Source of the DNA: Patagioenas fasciata
Lineage: Eukaryota; Chordata; Aves; Columbiformes; Columbidae
NCBI RefSeq assembly: GCF_037038585.1
Contig: NC_092525.1
Span: 5,682,969-5,746,968 of the forward strand
Direction: 5' to 3'
Length of the DNA stretch: 64,000 nucleotides
The notes below the pieces were generated by a model. The model was not told the origin of the DNA. It saw only the letters and a list, made by a program, of their open reading frames with translations, and made no database searches. Made by a program: the position numbers and the translations under genes. The stretch's first letter is position 1. Every line of letters starts with the position of its first letter. Positions 1 through 8,869 of the stretch are shown here, piece after piece.

Positions 1-161
1 GATTGAATCACACGTCTCTTGTGATAAAGATCAAGATGACACGATCCAGCTCCAGGTGCACTGACTCATACTCTGCTGTTGTGTTCTGTTTAGTTTGTCT
101 GGACCACTATGAAGCAACAGGAAAAAACACCCATACACAACAACAGAACATCAGTGATGCC

Positions 162-167
162 TTTATT
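162..167 (-). terminator. Polyadenylation signal AATAAA, copy 1
   Basis: AATAAA on the minus strand is followed within about 30 bases by a U/GU-rich run (TGTTGTTGTGTATGGG, then six T). This is the usual layout of a vertebrate poly(A) site. It would end a transcript containing the exon at 405-632. Confidence 0.45.
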
Positions 168-404
168 TGTTTTTAATGTATACATTATGTACACCCGAAT
201 ACTTCCAACTAGTCACAGAGGTAGAGACAAACTCACATTCTTTGAAAAAGGTATTGGCTGACTTCTACCCATTTAATCTGAGAAATTCGCTTTTCTTAGC
301 AAAATCCTTGAGAAAAACATCACTATCATAATAAAGATTATTTCCACTACGTGTCACCTGGCAAATAATTACAATTCAAACAGATTGAGTCACGTTGCAT
401 ACTT

Positions 405-632
405 TCACAGATTAGAAAGAAAGTGTTTTAACATAAATTGAATATGATGCATTAAAAATAAACTACTACTTAGTTGAATACACTCAGAAAACCAAAGACG
501 GTAAATGTCAAATGAGGGTTCCAGGTTAGAGTACCCTACAGATTTGAAGCGCGCTTTGGGGACACCCAGCGCCTCCTGTTCACTGTACATTATGTGAACT
601 GCAGCAGCTGAGACCCTGGGATGTGTGACCTG
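405..632 (-). CDS. Candidate 3' exon of an unrecognised minus-strand gene, copy 1
   Basis: On the minus strand a pyrimidine-rich stretch ends in TTTTTGCAG, a good 3' splice site, directly before a frame open for 75 codons that begins V-T-H-P-R-V-S and includes FDIYRLWFSE. The first 50 or so residues look protein-like; the rest reads like translated UTR. Two readings fit. It may be a terminal exon, because an AATAAA with a GU-rich downstream element follows at 162-167. It may instead be internal, using a donor A|GTAGT near 480 that is in phase with the exon at 46885-46952 in the tandem arrangement. I do not recognise the protein family. Confidence 0.35.
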   Translation of the reverse strand, partial: QVTHPRVSAAAVHIMYSEQEALGVPKARFKSVGYSNLEPSFDIYRLWFSECIQLSSSLFLMHHIQFMLKHFLSNL

Positions 633-1099
633 CAAAAACCATGAACATTAAAGTAACGTTTATAAATCACAAACATGTTATTTGGCTTCCTTATGGACTG
701 AAAGTGACAGGAGTGAAGCATCTAAACGTGATCTGTCCCATATTCATTCTTCACCACTCTGCAGCGGTTCTAGCAGGAGCTTCACACGTTTTCCCCCATT
801 TAAGAGTTTAGATGCCAAAATATCCCAATAAGAACCATAATGCTTGTTTACATCTAGAATTGTCTTAAATATACGTCCTCCTATGCATGTTACAGAACAC
901 TGTAACCCTGCTTTGTATATTAACATGTAATACATGCCACTAAAACCGTATCAATTAACTGACTAGACAAAGTTTTCCTCTGGAATTTAACACGTGCATT
1001 AAAACTCCTCCAAACCGAAGCCCAGCTCTACTAGGCCGTCCCACAAGCGCAGGGCTTGAGCTCTGGTTTGAGCCTGATGCCGCACTCCCCGCGCCGGGC

Positions 1100-1133
1100 T
1101 GCAGTACTGCGCTGTGGCCACCGGGCGGCAGCA
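1100..1133 (+). promoter_or_regulatory. CTCF-type site 1, copy 1
   Basis: The upstream module TGCAGTACT starts at 1100 and the core CCACCGGGCGGCAGCA lies at 1118-1133. The core resembles the CTCF consensus (CCASYAGRKGGCRSYV) with two deviations. The module-to-core distance of 18 bases is the same at the two other sites in the unit. Confidence 0.6.
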
Positions 1134-1182
1134 CCAGCGACACCCGGCGGCCGGTGCACCGCGGGAGCACCGGGGCGCCACC

Positions 1183-1192
1183 GCGCATGCGC
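1183..1192. promoter_or_regulatory. NRF-1-type palindrome GCGCATGCGC, copy 1
   Basis: This is an exact GCGCATGCGC palindrome, the core of the NRF-1 consensus, inside a CpG island 50 bases from the CTCF-type core. It is retained at 48381-48390. Confidence 0.55.
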
Positions 1193-1381
1193 GGAACCGG
1201 GGCTGAACGTCCGCGTGCGTGCGGGGGTGACCTGCACCGGGGTGACCACCCGGGATCACCCACAGCAAACGAGCCACCCGGGACAACGCGGAACAGAAAA
1301 TCCGCTCTAGAGAACCACCCCACCCAGAGAACCCTCCTCGGCGGAACCTCCCGGCGGCCCGTTCGAGCTCTCTAGTGCCCT

Positions 1382-1558
1382 ATTTGCGTAGCCACGCCTC
1401 TGATTTGCATTTCTCCGCCCCATCCTCGCCCCGCCTGTCGTTCCCACGCGCCCCGCCCCTCCTCTTATCTCTCGCAATCTGATTTGCAGGCTTCGAATCT
1501 CAATTTGCATTCTCCCCGCCTACTCACCTCCCTGCCCAAGCCCCGAGGAGATTTGCAT
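1382..1558 (+). promoter_or_regulatory. Octamer (POU-factor) motif cluster, copy 1
   Basis: ATTTGCAT occurs exactly at 1403, 1503 and 1551. One-base variants are ATTTGCGT at 1382 and ATTTGCAG at 1482. The pairs 1382/1403 and 1482/1503 each have 21-base spacing and lie exactly 100 bases apart, so a two-octamer module appears duplicated. GC boxes follow each pair. Octamers bind POU/Oct factors; binding here is inferred. Confidence 0.5.
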
Positions 1559-1795
1559 ATCCGGCACGACGCTCTGCTCTGTTCTGTTTCTATTCGACCC
1601 CATCTATTTCTATTATTTCTACTTCTATTAATTCTCGTTCTATTTCTTTTCCTGTTTTCTGTTTCTTTCCCTGCGAAGTACAAACCACACCTGATCTCAC
1701 AGATGTCCAGTGTAACCTGTAGCTGCTTTTGGTAAATATGAGCAGAACTTTACAGCACACGGTTTTCCCAGCAACATGAAGCGGAGAGCGTATTC

Positions 1796-1814
1796 AAAAA
1801 AAAAAAAAAAAAAC
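1796..1814 (+). repeat. Poly(A) run, copy 1
   Basis: A simple run of A of about 19 bases. The copy 2 equivalent near 48997 is interrupted by a C and is shorter. Confidence 0.9.
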
Positions 1815-2229
1815 AAACCACAAACACAAAGACGACACACAGCCTTGTAAGTCGGGTGATTAATTCTATTCAGTACGCTTTTACTTAAGTTAGATTACAA
1901 GAAAACTAAATTGGGCTTGCCCAGTGCCCTGTGAGTAGTAAAAACCATCACCACACAGTCACTCAGCAGAGAGCTCGCAGCAGCTCCCCGGCTGCCGCAG
2001 TTATGGAACGAAGCGTCTGGCTCGCACACAGAGCCCCCCAGCCCCTGCTCCCACCGCTGAGCAGGTGCGGGTGCCGTTCTGCTCCCTGGGGGCAGCTCAG
2101 GCCTTTCCCTCAAGTGCACCCGCCAGAGACATTTCCGGGTAAGGATGAGTTTTTTAATCCTTTCTATAAACAGAATTTCTTTGCATTTTAAAAACCTTGT
2201 ACATCACTGACATTGACTCCTATGTCTCT

Positions 2230-2550
2230 TTTTACACATACGTATGTATTTAGGGAATATATTTGATTCATAGATATCATCTATTTCCACTGTAATATAT
2301 ATCTACTTAGACATCTACACACTTGCGTATGCATTTACATGTATATATCTGCTTAAACTTATACAGAATATCTGTTTATGCTTATATATATCACCACTTA
2401 TTATCTAGAATATCCATTTATACTTACGCACCTGTTTAGCCTTCTCTTTGGACACAAATATCTTTCTAGACTTGCAGATGTTGGCATATTGTTACAATCA
2501 TATTATTACATTTATGTATATTTAGACAGAGCTATCGATTCACACTTGGC
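2230..2550 (+). repeat. AT-rich degenerate tandem repeat, copy 1
   Basis: A loose repeat of about 20-24 bases runs through this block, with phrases such as ATATCTGCTTAAACTTATAC and ATATCTGTTTATGCTTATA. No gene is seen. The copy at about 49450-49760 is almost the same. Confidence 0.45.
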
Positions 2551-3173
2551 GTGTGGCACGATGAGCAGTGACACGTGGCCAGCTGCACGGCTCAAGCACG
2601 AGGGACACCCCGACCTGCCAGGGAAAAGCGCCACTGAGAGCCAGACAGAAACAAAGTACGTCAGAGCACGCTGTCAGATATTGGGGAAACACTCATAGCA
2701 TCCAGTTGCCTCTCTTTTTCAGTTTTTAGAACAAATACCCATCTGCTTAAGTACACCTAATAAATTATATGCTGCACCTACTCAACAATTACTCTTAACT
2801 ATGGAAGTCAACATGTAAATTAGACCATTTTATTTGCTTTAAGTTTCATTGATAGGAAAATCAGTGAGATAGAAGACATGGGTTTACTTTAAAAAATAAA
2901 TAAATATCCCCATTCCTGCAGTGCAGCATAAGGCTACGAAAAAGGAGCGTCAGACTCACGAACACTTTTGGCTGCACTGCAGCACACAGGGGAACACGTT
3001 TCTGTGACCGTGACAGCTCGACTGTCGCAACCGGGAACCCAAAGCCCAGCGGTGCCACCAACCTTTGCCAGGCCTGCTGTGCTGGGCTCTGCGGAAGGAA
3101 ATGGACTTTGGTTGGTTGTTTCAAAGAAAATGAACAGTCCTGTTGTTGATGAGGCCACTGCCCACTACATCAC

Positions 3174-3259
3174 CTGGGAAGATCCACTCGGAGGGCAGGT
3201 TCATAAAATGCAGCTTCTTGGAATGAGGAATGCTGCCGTTTTGGAAGATTTCTTACCAA
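3174..3259 (-). CDS. Candidate internal exon (86 bp), copy 1
   Basis: On the minus strand an acceptor TCTGACTTCAG is followed by 86 bases ending CCCAG before a donor GTGATG. The frame L-V-R-N-L-P-K-R starts in phase 0, is open throughout (including FYEPALRVDLP) and ends with two bases left over. It is in phase with the 88-bp candidate upstream (3384-3471). The family is not recognised. Confidence 0.3.
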
Positions 3260-3383
3260 CTGAAGTCAGAACTACACACTGTAGGTTAAGAGAAAAAAGT
3301 CACTATTGAAACAATAACTCATCCAAACCACACATGGACTCACCGCCACCAGTTACGAGGCTGAAAGTGCTTCTTGGGAACAC

Positions 3384-3471
3384 CTGGCAAACACGCAGAA
3401 CAAAACCGATTTGCCCAGGTGCCTGTATCTCTGTCAGCTTTTTGAGTACTATTCTAAGATATTTTAAAAAC
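3384..3471 (-). CDS. Candidate internal exon (88 bp), copy 1
   Basis: The minus strand shows acceptor TTTTTCACTCAATAG and donor CCAG|GTGTTC; copy 2 has CCAG|GTGATC. The frame containing FLKYLRIVLKKLTEIQ is open and needs two bases from the previous exon, which the 99-bp candidate at 3820-3918 can supply. It ends in phase 0, as the 86-bp candidate requires. The pyrimidine tract is moderate. Confidence 0.3.
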
Positions 3472-3819
3472 CTATTGAGTGAAAAAGAACAAAGCATTTG
3501 TCATTGAATCAGGTTGTTTCTTCTGGACATCTGAACTCTTACAAACACCTCCTTTCCTCTTTTAGTACAAAATCATTTCCATAGTATCATCCAATAGTAA
3601 GCCCACAGAAACAGAAGATTACGCTTTCAGGAAGAGAAAATAACCAGAGGGAGGTGAGCTCTGCACAGGTGTACCGTGCTCCAGAACAGGCCTTATTTTT
3701 AGTACTTCTGGTAAAATATTTCGTATTAAAAATATAGAAGGAAAGTCGGTGCATTCTTAATGTTAAAGTCCACTCTACAAATACCTTAGGAAAAACGCAG
3801 ACACGCGTCCTAGCCGTAC

Positions 3820-3918
3820 CTTGTACGGGCAGACCGCTCTGGATTCCTTCTGTCTGTCTGGTACTTCTGTAGCAGAAGACGGGGCAACCGCGGTGAAACG
3901 GTGGCAGCAGACATCCAG
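3820..3918 (-). CDS. Candidate internal exon (99 bp), copy 1
   Basis: The minus strand has a strong acceptor (CTTTTCCTCTTTCAG) and a plausible donor (ACAAG|GTACGG) around 99 bases. All three frames are open. The frame containing RLLLQKYQTDRRNPE links in phase to the 88-bp and 86-bp candidates, giving a three-exon chain. The function is not recognised. Confidence 0.33.
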
Positions 3919-4329
3919 CTGAAAGAGGAAAAGCCCTTCAGAACAAAGCTGGAGAGGAACCTGACACTTCCTTTTTTCTTGCGAAGGCTACAGCTGAGTG
4001 GAGAAAAAAGTATTTTGCACCATCTTCAGTACAGCTGTTGATACGGCCACTGGAGCGTTTGCGTTTTTTGGATAACCAGGCCATTTTTGACTCATTGGCA
4101 GTCTGAGTTCCCTAGAACAAATTTTCCCAGATACACACAGAACACAGACATCACCCAAGTATAGCCAAGATTTCCTTCCTCGCCCTGGATGCTGTCATTG
4201 AAGAGCCCAGCAGCCCATCCGTCCTCGTGAACCGCCCCACTGAAAAAAAAAAAAAATTATCTTTTCCAGGCTGTTTCTTCAAAGGGTAAAGATATTTTAA
4301 ATTGCAGTTATCTTTTCCAACAAAGTGAT

Positions 4330-5150
4330 TTTGTGATTCCTTTGAAAAGGAGGGTAAGCTTGCCAGAGAAAGATAGCGACAGGGAGCAAGACAAGGTGAC
4401 ACAGAGAGAGGGGCAAAAGGGCCAGGGAGCAGGGCAAAGGGAAGAAGAGGCCAAAATGAGAGACAAGGAGCAGGAGACAGAGACGGTGGGAAAAATCCTA
4501 GAATGGGCAGTGGGAGAGACAGACAAAGGAGAAGTGAGCGCCGGGCTGCGGGACAGAGACAGGAAGGAGGAAACGCAGTGACAGGGAGCAGGGCAGAGCG
4601 ACAGAGAAACAAAAACAAAGAGGGAAGAGGACAGAGAAACCAGGAGTAAGACAAGGAGAAGGGCAGAGAAACAGGAACCGGGGTGGGTAGGGAGCAGGAC
4701 CAAGAGATGGGGCGAGGATGGAGATGGAGGAAGAAACCTGGGATGGCCAACAGGACAGGGAAGAATATGACTGTCGGTAGGGAGCAGGACACAGGGATAC
4801 AGCGAGAAACAATGGGACAGGGAGCAGCATTAAAGGTCAGAAAGAATAAGAGATGAACAGGAAGGAGGAATGGAACGCCGAGATGCTGAACAAAAAACAC
4901 CAGCAACAGTGAGCGAGACAAACGAATAGAGAGAGAAGGGCAAGGCAGGAAGAAGAGAGATAGGAAGGTGGGAGATAAGAGCTGCACGTACAGGTACTGA
5001 GAAGAAAAGAACAGCAGGGAACAGGCCAGAGAAACTGTGGGGAAAAAAAGAGACTGATGCAGATCAAGACAAAGATATGGAAAAGGGAAAAACAGCCATA
5101 GAAGATGGAGCAGGAGACAAAAATAAAGAGAAAAGGAGAGGTATAGGGAA
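4330..5150 (+). repeat. Purine-rich (GA) low-complexity tract, copy 1
   Basis: About 800 bases of plus-strand purine-rich sequence are built from variants of GACAGGGAGCAGGACA and GAGAAACAGG. Long open frames on both strands here (Arg/Glu/Gln-rich on plus, Ser/Pro/Leu/Cys-rich on minus) follow from the composition. Strand asymmetry of this kind can favour triplex or non-B DNA. Confidence 0.7.
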
Positions 5151-5219
5151 GCAAAATTTTAAAATAATAATAATAAACCAAAACCTCCACCAAGGAGGGG
5201 CAGGGAGGCACTAGGACGT

Positions 5220-6200
5220 GCAAGTGGGGGATGAGGCCCTGAGGGCCAGGGACTCACAGCGGCTCTCACTTTCGGTGGCTGCCACGAGGCTTCTAACAGC
5301 TCAGACGCTCCCGTCTCCTTCTCTCCTCCCTTCCTCTCCGGTAACTCGGGGCGCTCGGCCGTCCTCAGCCTAGGAGAACACGGTGGGGTGTCAGGGCTCC
5401 TACGAGACGAGGCTTCGGGGACATGGAGCCTCGCTGGCTCGCTCGCCAGGCAGCCGTCCCGCTCCAGGATACGCGCACGGACCCTGCCGCGCACGTTGGC
5501 CCCCGGCCTGCCGCACGCCGCGCAGAGGGAGCCTTCGCCACCCGGAGAGAGGGGCTCGCTCTCTCGCCCGCTGCAGGAAGCGGACATTGGGCCGACGGCC
5601 CCGCATTTCTTCCTCTTTACCTCTCCCCAACCTCTCTGGCTCCAGCAGCAGCAGCCCCCGTCCACGCACGGGACGTGCTCCCCTGTCCCTTCTCCCGCCA
5701 CGCTGTCAGACGAGCCTCGCCAGCCCGAGGCGGGCGCAGCCAACGGCATCCCCCCGGCTGGGAGTGAACGGCCACATCCTCAGCGCGGCCTCTGGGAGAG
5801 GGAGAGAAGAAGCAGCGGCCGTTAGCACCGTAGCTCACCCCTGCCCCAGCCTGCTCCTTCCGCAGGGGCCACCGGAGAGGTGCCGAGGGCCGGCTTGCCG
5901 CCTTCACGACGGGGCTTGGGAGCGGCCCAGGAACACGGGACGGGTTCGCAGGAGCTGCCGGAGCTGGGGGCGGCTGCACGGAGCGAGCGGGGCCGCGGGA
6001 GGAGGCTCGGCGGGAGCTCTGGCGAGCTGGGGACGCACCCGGCATCTGCCCCCGGCCGGCTGTCGCCTCCTGCTCCTCTGCCGCACGCTGGGGACGGAGG
6101 ACGGCGCCGCGTCTCCCACCTGGGCGCTGCTCCCCAGGTTCCATTCCCCGCCTGGGCTGGGGGGTCTGCTGAGCATCGGGCGTTCACAGCTCCCCCTCAG
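5220..6200. promoter_or_regulatory. CpG island, copy 1
   Basis: This is a GC- and CpG-rich block of about 1 kb with open frames in most of the six frames, as expected for GC-rich non-coding DNA. No convincing exon was identified and no TATA box is seen. It may be a promoter or a GC-rich first exon. Confidence 0.5.
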
Positions 6201-6916
6201 AAACACAGAAATTCCAAATTAGAGTTCAGCCTCTGAAAAAAATAGAGCAGGAGAAAGCAGAGGAATTAGTCAGAAGAAGGGACAGGAGAGCAGCTGAGCT
6301 AACGGAGGATTCGAGGGAAACGGGCCACCTCAAAACACAAGGCATCCTCAAAAAACCAGAGCAACTGCAGCAACGCCAGACAGCATTAAGACAAACTGAC
6401 ACCGTTTAGGACACGCTCAGCATAAAAGCAAACACATCCACCGGTGCAGGAAAGCATCTCACCCCTTCCCCACAGCACCGCCACAGGACACAGCCCTGTG
6501 AGGCCACGGGATGGGCTAGTACTGACACGGAGAAATAAGCTTGACAGCAGAGTCAATTACACCGTTAAGCAGGCAATGTTTCTTTCATCTGCACTGGGGA
6601 GCTCTGGGGGTCGTCCTCTGTAAGTGCTCCCACGACTGGATACTCTTGCATTGCTTATAGTCACACAGCTGCTACATATTAATTACAATTGTTTTAAATT
6701 TTGAACATACAATATATCTAGCCTAAGAAATAATTGATGAAGTTACTTATAAATGTTTAGTTTCTCACTCACAACACATCTATTAGTTAAATATAAACTA
6801 AGCTCTCAGCTTCTAAACAATGTGTTATTAAATCTTCTGTCTCCCTCTTGTCGTGCAGAAGGATCTAAAAGGTGAAAAACATCCCCTCATCGTGCAGGCG
6901 GTCAGAAAGCATTTAC

Positions 6917-7040
6917 CTCACGTGAACCGGTTAATGAAGGGTACATCTTCTATAACTTCATCGCAGTATACATTAACTTGGTAGCTTCTCTTGAATTTCC
7001 CCCTTTTCAATATACTTGCAAACTCTTTGGCAGTATAAAT
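6917..7040 (-). pseudogene. Candidate coding exon with a premature stop, copy 1
   Basis: On the minus strand an acceptor ATTTCGTAG precedes 124 bases ending before a donor GAG|GTAAAT. The frame starts I-Y-T-A-K-E-F and reads protein-like through RSYQVNVYCDEVIEDVPF, but its last full codon is TGA. In the second copy (54113-54236) the same codon is TGG. Either this copy is inactivated or the splice boundary differs. The exon ends with one base beyond codon 41. I do not recognise the family. Confidence 0.4.
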
Positions 7041-7248
7041 CTACGAAATATTATCATTTGTTACCCACTAGCAGTACCAAACAGAACACTGTAGCGTAAT
7101 GTAAGTAAAAACGACTAGCATCAAAATCAGAGTCCTAAGATCAATGCTGACAGAACTGCGAAGCCGCAGCTCCTGCCGGTTCTGGCGTTGGTTTCTGGCA
7201 CTTCTGACCGCTTCGGGTCAAACGGCGCCTCTTCCCCCGGCCGTGCGC

Positions 7249-7282
7249 TGCAGTACCCGAGTTTCGCCACAGGGCGGCAGCA
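7249..7282 (+). promoter_or_regulatory. CTCF-type site 2, copy 1
   Basis: The upstream module TGCAGTACC is at 7249 and the core CCACAGGGCGGCAGCA at 7267-7282. Orientation and 18-base spacing match site 1. Confidence 0.6.
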
Positions 7283-7892
7283 CTGAGACCGCCGCGGCAG
7301 CGCCGGGCGAGCGGTCGTGCCGCGTTTCGCGGGAACCCCGCAAAATAAACCCCAGAAAACAAACGCGACAAAACAAAAAAGCACACAGAGAGCCGCGGAA
7401 CGAAAGCCGCACGTACAGGACACAGAACCCGCCGGGCCTCGCCCCGAGCTCCCGGCGAAGCGGCGCCCGACCCGCCACGCCACCGAGCCTGCAACCGCGC
7501 CTTCGCTCCCACCAGCTTCGCCAGCTCGGCCGTAAGGGCAGCGGGAAAACCGAACCGAACGCCTCCTCACCGCGCCGGCCCATCCCACTCCCCCCGTTCC
7601 AACGGCACGGTCACCCTCGCCGCGGACGCAGTCACCTGCCGCCTCTTTCGCCGCTCCGTTCCCCTCGCACTCTCCCACCGTCCCGCGGCGGGAGGCCCCC
7701 GGCTGTCGCCTCCTTCCCCTCTGCCTTTCTGCCGCCTCCGGGGACCTCACAAAGGGCTGCCCTGAGCCGCCTACCTCCAGGTCCCCGGGCGCCGGTTGCA
7801 GCAACCGCTCCGCAACCGCCCCGACCCGCGTTCCCGTTAATTCCCGGTACCCACCCCGAGACACCACAGACCCGCTCGCCAGGACCCGCGCT

Positions 7893-8284
7893 GATTGGCT
7901 GCTTTCCACCCCATCACGCTGTCCTCCTATTGGATGCTCCGTCCGGCGCCCAGAGGCCCGCAACGCCCGCCCCTCCGGCAAAATGATAGCCTGCCTAGGC
8001 ACGTCAATCACCATTTTCTCCGCCTATCAGAGCTCGCAGTGAGGGCAGGCGCAGTAGGGAGAGAGCAGCACCCGCCCCTTTCCGCAACACGATTGACTGC
8101 CGAAGACAAGTCAATCATCATTCTCTTGGCCCATCAGTACTCGCAGTTTGCTCATGCGCAGTACGGAGCGTCCGACACCCGCCCCTCCGGCAATCTGATT
8201 GGCGGACAGAATGGCAATTGACGTGCCTTGGCAGCCTATCAGCGATCCGCCCCCCCCCCCAGCCTTCCCGCGCCATCTGATTGG
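7893..8284 (+). promoter_or_regulatory. CCAAT-box (NF-Y) cluster with 105-bp tandem promoter modules, copy 1
   Basis: ATTGG (inverted CCAAT) occurs at 7894, 7929, 8198 and 8280, with a decayed ATTGA near 8092. Modules beginning CCCGCCCCT start at 7966, 8071 and 8178, a period of 105-107 bases. They share a GC box, a CCAAT or CAATCA element, a CC(T)ATCAG element and GCAGTA. A near NRF-1 motif (CTCATGCGCA) lies at 8151-8160. Confidence 0.5.
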
Positions 8285-8706
8285 CCCGCTCTGCACCCTC
8301 ACCCGTCTGCTCTCCGCCCTGCCGGGACCCCCACGCCCTTTGCCCGCGCGGCTTCCAGCAGCCGCGTTTGAAAGGAAACAACAAACCGCGCTCCTTTGCT
8401 TTACGCTGACAAGGGGGGCGGGTGGTCACCTACCCTTAAATTCATTGTGAACAGAGAGAGCCCTAAGGAGCTCCGGCCGGCAGGTTTCTCTCCCCTGTGC
8501 CCGGGACCGAGGAGACGCCGCCGCCTCCTGCTGCCGCCTCGCCCGTTCCTCTCGCAGCGGGGCCGCCCCGGGAGAGCCGGGCGCCTCTTTTTTTCCCGGC
8601 GGCTCGTCCGACCGCTGCCCCCCCCTTTCTGACGGGCACGACCTCGGTCGCAGCGGCAGCGCCCCCCTCTTACCCCCGGCACGGGCACCGGGCGCCGCTC
8701 CCCAGC

Positions 8707-8740
8707 TGCAGTTCCGGGCTGTGGCCACCAGACGGCAGCA
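8707..8740 (+). promoter_or_regulatory. CTCF-type site 3, copy 1
   Basis: The upstream module TGCAGTTCC is at 8707 and the core CCACCAGACGGCAGCA at 8725-8740. It matches the CTCF consensus at all but one core position and is the strongest of the three. It has the same orientation and 18-base spacing as the others. Confidence 0.68.
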
Positions 8741-8869
8741 CCGAGCGCGGTCACGCAGCGCCCACGGGCCCCGCAGCGCGGGCGCTTTTTCTTGACCCGT
8801 GGGCAGCCTGAGCTCCCCGAACGCGCTTTCCCAGAGCCGCGCACATGGCAGACACACTGATAAAAGATA

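Larger units (their letters stand above)
955..1560. promoter_or_regulatory. CpG-island promoter with CTCF, NRF-1 and octamer motifs, copy 1
   Basis: This GC- and CpG-rich block sits between AT-rich flanks. It contains a CTCF-type site (1100-1133), a palindromic NRF-1-type site (1183-1192), several GC boxes (CCGCCCC, CCCCGCC) and an octamer cluster (1382-1558). Open frames here on both strands are ordinary for GC-rich DNA and are not called as genes. Transcription direction is not determined; the nearest exon candidates lie to the left on the minus strand. Confidence 0.6.
7190..8860. promoter_or_regulatory. Large CpG island with CTCF sites and a CCAAT/GC-box array, copy 1
   Basis: About 1.7 kb of CpG-rich DNA is bounded by CTCF-type sites near each end (7249-7282 and 8707-8740) with a tandem promoter-like array between them. 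It is the best promoter candidate for the minus-strand exons at 6917-7040 and below. A rightward transcript is also possible. The second copy is about 171 bp longer here. Confidence 0.6.

Noticed and set aside
744-935. 63-codon minus-strand frame (IFKTILDVNKHYGSYWDILA)
   Set aside because: Composition is protein-like, but I could not find a splice pair that joins it in phase to the neighbouring candidates.
4151-4987. 278-codon minus-strand open frame (and relatives at 51347-52183)
   Set aside because: It is the pyrimidine strand of the GA-rich tract; the Ser/Leu/Pro/Cys-rich product follows from composition.
5383-6222. 279-codon frame and several overlapping frames in the CpG island
   Set aside because: Open frames occur in most of the six frames, as in any GC-rich island; no start context, splice site or family motif stands out.
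6242-6409. Glu/Arg/Gln-rich plus-strand frame resembling a coiled coil
   Set aside because: A stop lies just upstream, no clear acceptor is in phase, and copy 2 differs by several replacements in a short stretch.
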